DNA from: Salinivenus lutea
GTDB lineage: Bacteria; Bacteroidota; Rhodothermia; Rhodothermales; Salinibacteraceae
Direction: 5' to 3'
NCBI GenBank assembly: GCA_002894685.1
Contig: NCRC01000011.1
Location: 86,742 to 150,741 of the forward strand
DNA: 64,000 nt
Both the position numbers and the translations under genes were made by a program. Below the pieces are notes generated by a model. It did not search any database. It had not been told where the DNA came from and worked only from the letters and a program-made list of their open reading frames with translations. Below, piece after piece: positions 43,147 to 51,304 of this stretch. The stretch's first letter is position 1; each line of letters begins with the position of its first letter.

Positions 43147-43359
43147 TTAATCTTCCGGGGACACGTTGTGGCCGGCACCTCCGGAGGTGCCTTCACCGTT
43201 CGTCACACCGCCGTCACCCTGCGTAATGGTCTCCTCGGTCGGCTGGTCGGGCTGCGGGCCGGCAATGTTTCCGCTGGAGCAACCGCCAATGGCGATCGTG
43301 CCCGCGAGAAGAAGAACGCTAAAGAGGGAGGCGATGGTGGAAGAGCGATGGTCCATCAT
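43147..43359 (-). CDS. small lipoprotein
   Basis: The protein has 70 residues. An N-terminal signal (SSTIASLFSVLLLAGTIAIG) ends at a lipobox cysteine (IGGCSSG), after which the mature 40 residues are acidic, glycine- and threonine-rich and unstructured. It is probably lipid-anchored in the outer or inner membrane. It is divergent from the sensor kinase at 43458, separated by an AT-rich promoter region. Function unknown. Confidence 0.65.
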   Translation of the reverse strand: MMDHRSSTIASLFSVLLLAGTIAIGGCSSGNIAGPQPDQPTEETITQGDGGVTNGEGTSGGAGHNVSPED

Positions 43360-43457
43360 AGCTTACTTTTTGCCTTGTGTATCAATTTATTGCGCCCTTC
43401 AAAACATGTGAGAAAGAAAGCTGTTTCAAAAAAATTATCCCATAACAGCATATCTCC

Positions 43458-46400
43458 GTGTATTCACAAAAACTAAAAATAATAGCTGTTTTGGTAGTCG
43501 GAATTGTACTGCCGTATATGGTCTCTACGGGACAGGAACGTGTGGACCGGGAGCAGGGAGCTCCCTTTCCGAGTGAACACTACTCGTCGGAAGAGTACCT
43601 TCAGCATCCGCAGAACTGGGATGTTGTGCAGGACGATCGTGGAATCGTGTATGTGGCCAACAATAATGGCGTCCTGGAATACGACGGCGAGCAATGGAGA
43701 ACGATTTCGACGACCACGGAGGCCTTCGTCCGCTCCCTGGCCGTCGACAGTCTGGTCTACGTAGGAGGAACCGGGGACTTTGGTTACCTAAAGACCGATT
43801 CGACCCACACCCGTCGGTACGTGTCGCTTCGGGGCAAACTGAGCGAACGAGAACGCAGTTTTGAGGATGTTTGGAGCACACATGCCCTGAACGAAGGGGT
43901 GTATTATCAATCGCAGCAGTGGCTTTTCCGCTGGGATGGTCAGCGCATGCGGAGCTGGAAGAGTGAGGGAGGATTCCACACGTCATTTTCCGTTCGGGGA
44001 CGATTTTTTGTACGTGACTTCGAGCGGGGGCTTCTCGAAATGAAGGGGGATACACTCCGCCGAGTCTCAAAAGGGGAGGCGTTTGCAGAGACCCCCATTT
44101 ACATGATGACCCCCTACCCTGATGGCAAGATTCTCATCGGGACTCAGAATCGGGGACTTTTGCTCTATGATGGGGAGAGTCTTGAGTCCTTTGCCCCCTC
44201 TATCACACCGTACCTTCAGGAACAAAATTTATACCACGGGACGTCGCTCCCGGACGGTCGGTACGCACTGGCCACCCTTGGAGGAGGCGTCGTAATTGTC
44301 GATCAAGAGGGAGAGGTAGACCGAGTGCTCGGCGGGGATGAGCTCCCCGGCACAGTCGTGAACCATCTCTATACGGGAAGCGGCGGAACCCTTTGGATGG
44401 CACTGAATAGCAGCGGAGTTTTCCGGGCGAACGTCGGAAATGCTCTGACGGTATATGGGAATCAAAGTGGCTTGGGGGGGCTTATTGCAGACGTTGATCG
44501 ACATGAAGGGCGTTTACATGTTACTACTGCATCGGGCCTTTATGCACTTAGCTCTAGATCCATTGAGGGAGTGCCTGTAGACGGTTGGAAGTTCGACAGT
44601 CGAAGTGGTGTCTCACTTGGAAAAGAGCTGCTCTCGCTAGAAAATGATGCCCTGTTGGCAACTCAGGAAGGCATTTATCAACAGCGTAGCGGAAGCGAAT
44701 GGGAGCTTGCCGTAGAGAGAAAAACGCTCACGCTAGCTTCTTCAGAAGAAAGCCGGGTCGTGTACGCGGGACGGGGCGATGGCGTCATGCGTCTTCAACC
44801 CACAGGTGACGGGTGGAGTGGCGAGTCTATCCAGGGATTTAGCGACGAGGTTCGGTCCATTCGAGAGTCCGAGAAGGGGGAGCTATGGGTCAGCAATACG
44901 CAGGGAGAAGTCTTCCTTCTTTCTCTTTCTGAGGATCGACGTCGGGTGCAACGGGCTAAGCAGCTGCGTATTGAAGAAAGTTTGCCAGAAGGGTTCAAGC
45001 CCATCGTGCAGATCGGGGGGGAAATCCATGTTATCACTCAGCAGGGGGTGCTTCGGGCAGTAGAGAGAGAAGGAAAAATCCAATTGGAGCGGAGAGAAAA
45101 TTTCCTGCCAGAAAGGGAGCGGGACAGAAATTCCACTGTGCACCTCTTAAAGAGGGGGCCGAATGGAGATCTGTGGTTGGCCCGTGGGGATCGAGTGTAC
45201 CGAGGGGTGTCCACAGGACAGGGAGACTACGACTGGACATCCATCGAGCCCCTCCATTTCCCGAAACCTGAGGTCTTACGCTTGCACGTTGAGGAGGACG
45301 GAGTTGTCTGGCTTGGAAGTGGCACGCGGCTTTTTCGGTACGACACCGGGGCACAGACGGCCCCGACCAATACCGACGGGTATCGGACCCTTGTGCGTCG
45401 GGTTGCGGCGGCGGGCACCCGCCAAACCCTGTACGGCGGGGCGCCGCGGCCGACCGCCGACAGTGCGCTCACGGTTCCGTACAGGGCCAACAACCTGTAT
45501 TTCGAAGTCGCAGCGCCCTTCTATCAGGCGACCGGGGAGACAAGCTATCAGTTTCGACTGGAGGGGCGGCAGGGCGAATGGTCCGACTGGTCCGAGTCCC
45601 CAAACGTGACCTTTACGAACCTCTGGGAGGGCACGTATGAGTTCCAGGCGCGGGCGAAAACAAGTGCGGGCATTGTCAGCCGTCCGACTCAACTCACGCT
45701 CACAGTACAGCCGCCGTGGTTTCGCACCCTCTGGGCGTACCTCGTGTACTTGGGCATCGTGGGGATCGTGGGGTTTGTGGGCTACCGCCTCTACCGCCTC
45801 CGACAGGCGAAGAAACAGGCCCGCAAGCGGGCCGATCAGCTCCGCCGCGAGCGGGTGGTCAACGAGCGGCTGAAGGAGGCGAACGACCAGCTCCGGGAGG
45901 CCAATCGGCTGAAGGAGGAGTTCCTCACCAACATCTCCCACGAGCTCCGCACGCCCCTCACCAACATCCTCGGCTTCGCCGACGTGCTCCGCGAGCAGGC
46001 CGACGACGATCAGCGGCAGCACCTCGACATTGTGGAGAACAACAGTCGTCGCCTGCTCGACACCCTCAACGCCCTCCTCGACCTTGCCACGCTCCGTTCC
46101 GGGGACGCTGACCTCGCCCTCAAGCCAGTGGACGTCCGCCGCCCGGTCAAAGAAGCCGTAGACGAGGTGCGCCCGCGAGCGGACGACAAGGGCATCGAGG
46201 CGTACGCCGAGACGCCGGACATTCCCGCCCACGCCGTCATCGACGAGCGATACCTGAACCAGGTGCTCCGCAACCTCCTGGAGAATGCCGTCAAATTTAC
46301 GGAGGAGGGGGCCGTGTCGGCCGTCGTCCGGGTGCACGACGAGCAGATCGAGGTGGCGGTGACCGATACGGGCATCGGCATCGACGAGGAGTTTCTGCCC

Positions 46401-46697
46401 CAGATTTTCGACGACTTTAAGCAGGAGTCGCGGGGCATGTCGCGGACCTACGAGGGGAGTGGCCTCGGCCTGGCGATCTCGCAGCGCCTCGTGGACTTGA
46501 TGGACGGGACCATCTCGGTCGAGAGCACGAAGGGAGAGGGCAGCACATTCACCGTCCGGCTCCCCCGTGCTGAGGATGCGGAGGACGCGGCCCCGGGGGC
46601 CAATGGGCAGTCCCGAACGGACGAGCACCCGGACACCGATGGGGACACCGACCCGTCGACGGGCGCGGAGGGGTCGTCCCGCGAATCGGGCGACTAG
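43458..46697 (+). CDS. sensor histidine kinase with periplasmic propeller and Y_Y_Y domain
   Basis: The protein has 1079 residues from a GTG start, with a signal/anchor (KIIAVLVVGIVLPYMVSTGQ). The periplasmic part (about 40-640) has repeated two-bladed propeller motifs (NGVLEYDGEQWRTI, GLLLYDGESLESF), then the Y_Y_Y domain (YQFRLEGRQGEWSDWSESPN). One transmembrane helix (about 752-774) leads to a coiled coil, HisKA with H828 in TNISHELRTPL, and HATPase with NLLENAVKF, DTGIGID and GSGLGLAI. It lacks the receiver and AraC domains of hybrid SusR-like regulators. The partner regulator is not adjacent. Confidence 0.92.
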   Translation: MYSQKLKIIAVLVVGIVLPYMVSTGQERVDREQGAPFPSEHYSSEEYLQHPQNWDVVQDDRGIVYVANNNGVLEYDGEQWRTISTTTEAFVRSLAVDSLVYVGGTGDFGYLKTDSTHTRRYVSLRGKLSERERSFEDVWSTHALNEGVYYQSQQWLFRWDGQRMRSWKSEGGFHTSFSVRGRFFVRDFERGLLEMKGDTLRRVSKGEAFAETPIYMMTPYPDGKILIGTQNRGLLLYDGESLESFAPSITPYLQEQNLYHGTSLPDGRYALATLGGGVVIVDQEGEVDRVLGGDELPGTVVNHLYTGSGGTLWMALNSSGVFRANVGNALTVYGNQSGLGGLIADVDRHEGRLHVTTASGLYALSSRSIEGVPVDGWKFDSRSGVSLGKELLSLENDALLATQEGIYQQRSGSEWELAVERKTLTLASSEESRVVYAGRGDGVMRLQPTGDGWSGESIQGFSDEVRSIRESEKGELWVSNTQGEVFLLSLSEDRRRVQRAKQLRIEESLPEGFKPIVQIGGEIHVITQQGVLRAVEREGKIQLERRENFLPERERDRNSTVHLLKRGPNGDLWLARGDRVYRGVSTGQGDYDWTSIEPLHFPKPEVLRLHVEEDGVVWLGSGTRLFRYDTGAQTAPTNTDGYRTLVRRVAAAGTRQTLYGGAPRPTADSALTVPYRANNLYFEVAAPFYQATGETSYQFRLEGRQGEWSDWSESPNVTFTNLWEGTYEFQARAKTSAGIVSRPTQLTLTVQPPWFRTLWAYLVYLGIVGIVGFVGYRLYRLRQAKKQARKRADQLRRERVVNERLKEANDQLREANRLKEEFLTNISHELRTPLTNILGFADVLREQADDDQRQHLDIVENNSRRLLDTLNALLDLATLRSGDADLALKPVDVRRPVKEAVDEVRPRADDKGIEAYAETPDIPAHAVIDERYLNQVLRNLLENAVKFTEEGAVSAVVRVHDEQIEVAVTDTGIGIDEEFLPQIFDDFKQESRGMSRTYEGSGLGLAISQRLVDLMDGTISVESTKGEGSTFTVRLPRAEDAEDAAPGANGQSRTDEHPDTDGDTDPSTGAEGSSRESGD

Positions 46698-46707
46698 CGG
46701 CCTCGGG

Positions 46708-47628
46708 TCAGGCGGCGGGGGACGAGGCGGCCCCGTAGACCCGGGCGGCCTCGCGGTGCGTGATGGCGTGCAGGTCGGCGGTCCGGTCGGGGGTTTCGGC
46801 GTAGCCGCCGGAGAGCAGCAGCGCGACGGGCAGGCCCCGCGTCCGGAGTTGCTCCAGCACGTACCGGTCGCGGGCATGGAGGCCATCGCGGGTGAGGGCC
46901 ATGCGCCCAAACCGATCGTCGGCGGCCACGTCGATGCCGCCCAGGTAAAACACGAGGTCGGGCTGCACGGCGTCGAGGGTCTTCGGAAGGTAGGTGCGGA
47001 GCGCCTTCAGGTAGGACGCATCGGTCGTGTCGTCGTCGAGGGGGACGTCGAGCGAGGAGGGGGGCTTCTCGAACGGATAGTTTTTGGCCCCGTGCATCGA
47101 GAACGTGAACACGGCGTCGTCGTCCGCGAACACGGCGGCGTTGGCATTGCCCTGGTGCACGTCCAGGTCGACGATGAGGACGCGCCGCACCCAGCAGGCG
47201 GTTTGGAGCACCCGGATGGCGACCGCCACGTCGTTGAGCACGCAGAAGCCCTCGCCGTGATCGGGGAACGCGTGGTGCGTCCCGCCCGCGAGGTTGGCGG
47301 ACAGGCCGTCGGTGAGGGCCATGAAGGCGGCGTTGATGGTGCCCTGCACGGCCAGCCGGGAGCGGTAGACGAGCCGCTTCGACCAGGGGAGCCCCATCCG
47401 GCGCTCGGCCCGGTCGGACAGGGTGCCGTGGGCCAGGGCCGACAGGTAGTCGTCCGTATGGACGCGGCGGAGATCGGTCCAGTCGGCCTGGCGGGGCGTC
47501 ACCACGTCGGCGGGGGCGAGGAGGCCTTCCGCCTGCAGCCGTCGATTCAGGGCCGGAAATTTCGCCATCGGAAACGGGTGGCCGTCCGGGAGCGGCACGT
47601 AGTACCCGTCGGAGTAGCTGACGCGCAT
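46708..47628 (-). CDS. histone-deacetylase-family deacetylase
   Basis: The protein has 306 residues. The class IV-like HDAC fold is seen from YSDGYYVPLPDGHPFPMAKF at the start, LAGGTHHAFPDHGEGFCVLN with catalytic histidines, VLIVDLDVHQGNANAAVF with zinc ligands, VFTFSMHGAKNYPFEK, and FYLGGIDVAADDRFGRM. Bacterial members deacetylate acetylated amines or proteins such as acetyl-CoA synthetase. It is convergent with the sensor kinase, the stops being 10 bases apart, and followed upstream by the thioredoxin-like gene. Confidence 0.93.
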   Translation of the reverse strand: MRVSYSDGYYVPLPDGHPFPMAKFPALNRRLQAEGLLAPADVVTPRQADWTDLRRVHTDDYLSALAHGTLSDRAERRMGLPWSKRLVYRSRLAVQGTINAAFMALTDGLSANLAGGTHHAFPDHGEGFCVLNDVAVAIRVLQTACWVRRVLIVDLDVHQGNANAAVFADDDAVFTFSMHGAKNYPFEKPPSSLDVPLDDDTTDASYLKALRTYLPKTLDAVQPDLVFYLGGIDVAADDRFGRMALTRDGLHARDRYVLEQLRTRGLPVALLLSGGYAETPDRTADLHAITHREAARVYGAASSPAA

Positions 47629-47639
47629 GTGGAGGGGGG

Positions 47640-48145
47640 TTAGTCCGAAGAACGATCCCGGAAGGTGGAGAAGCTCTGCTCCCGATACGCCCCTGAGCCC
47701 ACGTACCGAATCATCTGCAGGAACTGCGGGCGCTTAATCAGCCCGGGCTGGCGGGCGATGGGGCGGCCGTCCGGTTTCAGGAAGACGGTGGTGGGGACGC
47801 CGCGGGCGCCGAGCGCCGAGGCCAGTTGCTTGGAGGACAGGGTGCGGTTGGCGAACCGGTGCGTGCCCGCGGTGGTGTCGCTGTTGAGTCGGGCGTAGGT
47901 GAAGTGGCGGTCGAGGTACGCTCGCACCGTCGAGTCGGCGTAGACGGTCTCCTGCATGCGCTGGCAGTAGGGGCACCAGGGGGCGTAGATCTCCAGCAGA
48001 ATGGGGGTGTCCTGGGCCTCGGCCCGCTCCACGACCGCCTCCATCGTGCGCGGGGGCATCTCGAGCTGGGCCCAGGCCTGCGTCGGGGCCCACCTGTGAG
48101 GAGGCAGAGGAGAAGGAGGAGGCCAGAGAGTCGGAGCAAATACAT
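47640..48145 (-). CDS. secreted thioredoxin-like protein, probably frameshifted in its signal peptide
   Basis: The mature part (48060-47640) is a thioredoxin fold: EIYAPWCPYCQRMQETVYAD with a CxxC pair, YARLNSDT, and GVPTTVFLKPDGRPI. Directly upstream, in another frame, ATG 48145 starts an ideal signal sequence (MYLLRLSGLLLLLCLLTGG). In the thioredoxin frame that same DNA gives a proline-rich, implausible leader, whereas TQAWAQLE would make a good cleavage site. A one-base change near 48095 would join both. Either the assembly or the gene has an indel, or a cytoplasmic form starts internally. Confidence 0.7.
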
Positions 48146-48341
48146 CAGGAACCGGCAATTGGACGGACGGGAGACCCCCATTCTGATGCGCCCACCGGCC
48201 GATGGTTTCTCGGCTCGCCGGCGGGCCCTGCGGGCGGGGGCGGTGTGGTGTGACAGGATCGTCATGTGTACGAATGCCCGAAACAATTCAGGGGGTTCGG
48301 GGTGGTGGATGTGTTCTGCCTCCGCAGTTTCTGGCTCGGTT

Positions 48342-49904
48342 CCTATGTCGCGTTCATCCCGGCCCGTTCGTCTCCTCGCTGGGATTGGGCTCGTGGTTGC
48401 GGGGCTGCTGGCCGGCGTGCTGCTCATGCTGGCGATGGAGGAGGAGTCGCGCCCGTCGGTGGTTCGGGTGGTGACGCACGGAGAACAACAGAACATTCCC
48501 GCCTCGCAGAGGACTCCGAGTGTGGACTCGGGCCCCGGAGACACTGTGCCGGCGCCCGCCGCACTAAATCAGCTGTTTCGCCGCGCGGCCGAGGATGTCA
48601 CCAATGCCGTCGTATCGCTGCGGGTGGAGACGGGGAACGACGAGGCGTCCGACCGCGGGCCCTTTGGCGGCCCGTCACAGAATCTGGGCAGCGGCGTGAT
48701 GATCAGCCCGGACGGGTACATCGTGACGAACAACCACGTCGTGCAGGAGGCCCGGGCCGTTCAGGTGACGCTGGCCGACAAACGGCAGTTCGAGGGCGAG
48801 GTGGTGGGGACGGACCCGTCGACCGACCTGGCAGTCGTGCAGATTGACGGGGACTCAGAATTTTCGGCGCTGCCCCTCGGGGCGTCCGAGCAGGTAGAGG
48901 TGGGCGACTGGGTGGTGGCCGTCGGCAACCCGTTCCGGCTCACGTCCACCGTAACGGCGGGGATCGTTAGTGCCCTGGGGCGCCAGATCGGCATCATTGA
49001 GGATCAGTTCCGCATTGAGAACTTCATTCAGACCGACGCCGCCATCAATCCGGGCAACTCGGGCGGGGCGCTCGTCAACCTGCAGGGCGAGCTCGTAGGC
49101 ATTAACACCGCCATTGCCAGCGGCACGGGAGCGTACGAGGGGTACGGCTTCGCCATTCCGTCGGCCCTTGTGGAGCGCGTGACGACCGACCTGATTGCCT
49201 ACGGCGAGGTGCGGCGGGGGTACCTGGGCGTGGGCATCCGCGACGTGAACGCCGAGATGGCCGAAGACGTAGGGCTCGATGAGATCCGCGGGGTGTACGT
49301 CGACGACGTGCGGGCACGCGGCGCGGCGGCGGAGAGCGGCGTGCGGGCCGGCGACGTGATCCTGTCGGTGCAGGGCCAGTCGGTGGAGGGGACCGGCGAC
49401 CTGCAGAGCATCGTGGCCCTTCAGCGTCCCGGCGACGTGGTGAGCGTGCGGGTATGGCGCAACGAGCAGTCTCGTACGTTCGACGTGCGGCTGATGGGGG
49501 AGAACACGCCCGAGTATCAGAACTGGCTCAGCGACCTGCAGTCGGACGGACCGCCCGATCCCGAGGCGGAGCGGCCCGACGGGAATGACGCGCCGGGGGC
49601 GTCGGACGTCGAGTCGATTGACGCGTGGGGCGTGGGGCTCCGGCCCGTGGGCGACGCGGAGGCGGATCAGTTTGGCGTAGAGGCGGGGGCGGTCGTGGCC
49701 TATGTGGAGCAGGGCGGGGCGGCGGCGCAGGCGGGCCTTCCGCGCAACGTCGTCCTCACGGCGCTCGACGACACCCGCATCACCGGCCCCGAAGACGTGC
49801 GGTCGTACCTGGAGGCGGCCGAGGGAGAAGTGGTGCTCGCCCAGGTTCTCCGTCCCGATGGCACTCAGGCCTTTTACGAAATTGACCCGTCGCCGGGATC
49901 GTAA
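48342..49904 (+). CDS. HtrA/DegP-type periplasmic serine protease with two PDZ domains
   Basis: From ATG 48342 the protein has 520 residues, with an uncleaved or cleaved N-terminal hydrophobic segment (LLAGIGLVVAGLLAGVLLML). The triad is H131 (VTNNHVV), D161 (STDLAVVQI) and S239 (INPGNSGGAL). A first PDZ domain starts near GYLGVGIRDVNAEMAEDV, and a second around 430-515 (GVGLRPVGDAEADQFGV ... NVVLTALDDTRI). It acts in envelope protein quality control. The reading frame extends upstream but is antisense to the thioredoxin gene. Confidence 0.95.
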   Translation, partial: PMSRSSRPVRLLAGIGLVVAGLLAGVLLMLAMEEESRPSVVRVVTHGEQQNIPASQRTPSVDSGPGDTVPAPAALNQLFRRAAEDVTNAVVSLRVETGNDEASDRGPFGGPSQNLGSGVMISPDGYIVTNNHVVQEARAVQVTLADKRQFEGEVVGTDPSTDLAVVQIDGDSEFSALPLGASEQVEVGDWVVAVGNPFRLTSTVTAGIVSALGRQIGIIEDQFRIENFIQTDAAINPGNSGGALVNLQGELVGINTAIASGTGAYEGYGFAIPSALVERVTTDLIAYGEVRRGYLGVGIRDVNAEMAEDVGLDEIRGVYVDDVRARGAAAESGVRAGDVILSVQGQSVEGTGDLQSIVALQRPGDVVSVRVWRNEQSRTFDVRLMGENTPEYQNWLSDLQSDGPPDPEAERPDGNDAPGASDVESIDAWGVGLRPVGDAEADQFGVEAGAVVAYVEQGGAAAQAGLPRNVVLTALDDTRITGPEDVRSYLEAAEGEVVLAQVLRPDGTQAFYEIDPSPGS

Positions 49905-49959
49905 CGGCGACGGCTGACTTTGCTTTTCATTTTTTTATCCAAACCCGACTCGTTTCCGC

Positions 49960-51171
49960 ATGCTGCGTTACCTCACCGCCGGCGAATCGCACGCCGAGGC
50001 CCTCATCGGCATCATCGAAGGCGTGCCGGCGAAGCTTCCCCTCGCCCCCGACGACATCAATCAGCACCTGGCCCGGCGCTGGCTCGGCTACGGGCGCGGG
50101 GGGCGGTCGAAGATCGAGAACGACAAGGTGCACATCTACTCGGGCATCCGGTTCGAAGAGACCCTGGGCAGTCCCATCTCGTTTCGGATTGACAACGGGG
50201 CCTACGAGAAGGACAAGGCCGGCTGGCCGGAAAAGATGGCCGTGGAGGGGAAGCCCCCGGAGGACCTGGAGCGGGTGACGATGCCGCGCCCGGGCCACGC
50301 CGACCTGGCGGGGATGCAGAAGTACGAGTTCGACGACATGCGGCCCGTCATCGACCGGTCCAGCGCCCGCGAGACGGCCATGCGGGTGGCCTGCTGCTCC
50401 GTCGCGCGGCGCCTGCTCAACGAGTTCGGCATTGAGGTGGGGAGCCACGTCGTGAGCATCGGCGACGTAGGGTTCGACGAGCCGGAGGAGTGGGCGGACC
50501 GTCGCAATGCCCTCATTGAAGACGGGGGCGCCTCGGCCCTCTACGAGGCGGCCGACGAGAGCGCCACGCGCATGCTCGACGACGAGATGACCGAGCGTTG
50601 CGTGGAGCACATTGACGAGACCAAGGAGGAGCGCGACTCGCTCGGGGGCGTCTACGAGGTGGTGGTCACGGGCGTGCCGCCGGGCCTCGGGTCGTACGTC
50701 CACTGGGACCGGCGCCTCGACGGGCAGCTCGTGCAGGCCATCTGTTCCATCCAGGCCCAGAAGGCCGCCGAGGTCGGCGACGGCTTTTTCAATGCACGCC
50801 GCCGCGGCTCGCAGGTGCACGACCCCATTGAGCCGAAGGCGGACGGTGCGCATGCCTATCCCCGGCGCACCAACCACGCCGGCGGCACCGAGGGCGGCAC
50901 CTCCACGGGCATGCCCCTCGTGGTTCGCGGATACATGAAGCCCATTCCCACCCTCATCAAGCCGCTCGACTCCGTCGACACGGCCACCGGCGAGCCCCAG
51001 CCCACCCGGTACGAGCGGAGCGACATCACGAGCGTGCCCGCCGCGTCGACCGTGGCCGAGGCGACGGTGGCCTACACCATAGCGAACGAGTTCCTGCGCC
51101 GCTACGGGGGCGACACCGTGCCGGCCATCCGGCGCCACGTCGAGGCCGACCGCGAGGCCCTCGGGACGTAA
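49960..51171 (+). CDS. aroC: chorismate synthase
   Basis: The protein has 403 residues, full length. Signature motifs are RYLTAGESHAEALIGIIEGV at the start, the flavin-binding R-rich segment RRWLGYGRGGRSKIENDKVH, RPGHADLAG, SSARETAMRVACCSVARRLL and HAGGTEGGTSTGMPLVVRG. It makes chorismate from EPSP using reduced FMN, the last common step of aromatic biosynthesis. It stands between htrA and the PAS kinase; 55 bases with a T-rich stretch precede it. Confidence 0.98.
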   Translation: MLRYLTAGESHAEALIGIIEGVPAKLPLAPDDINQHLARRWLGYGRGGRSKIENDKVHIYSGIRFEETLGSPISFRIDNGAYEKDKAGWPEKMAVEGKPPEDLERVTMPRPGHADLAGMQKYEFDDMRPVIDRSSARETAMRVACCSVARRLLNEFGIEVGSHVVSIGDVGFDEPEEWADRRNALIEDGGASALYEAADESATRMLDDEMTERCVEHIDETKEERDSLGGVYEVVVTGVPPGLGSYVHWDRRLDGQLVQAICSIQAQKAAEVGDGFFNARRRGSQVHDPIEPKADGAHAYPRRTNHAGGTEGGTSTGMPLVVRGYMKPIPTLIKPLDSVDTATGEPQPTRYERSDITSVPAASTVAEATVAYTIANEFLRRYGGDTVPAIRRHVEADREALGT

Positions 51172-51304
51172 GCCGCGCCCGCGGTCTTTTCGCAGGCAAA
51201 CCTATGGGGGCCGTCGCCGTAGAGGGCACCCATCCCGTGTGCACGGTCTCTGCACGAGGCAGGCGACGGGGCGCACGTTCTTGTTGGGTGCAGCCGTTGC
51301 TGAT

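Noticed and set aside
45276..46910. 544-codon frame antisense to the propeller sensor kinase
   Set aside because: The sense frame has HisKA and HATPase motifs; the antisense product has no recognisable fold.
49927..51138. 403-codon frame antisense to chorismate synthase and the similar 745-codon frame antisense to the PAS kinase
   Set aside because: Long antisense frames are expected at this GC content; their translations are histidine-, arginine- and glycine-rich with no domain.
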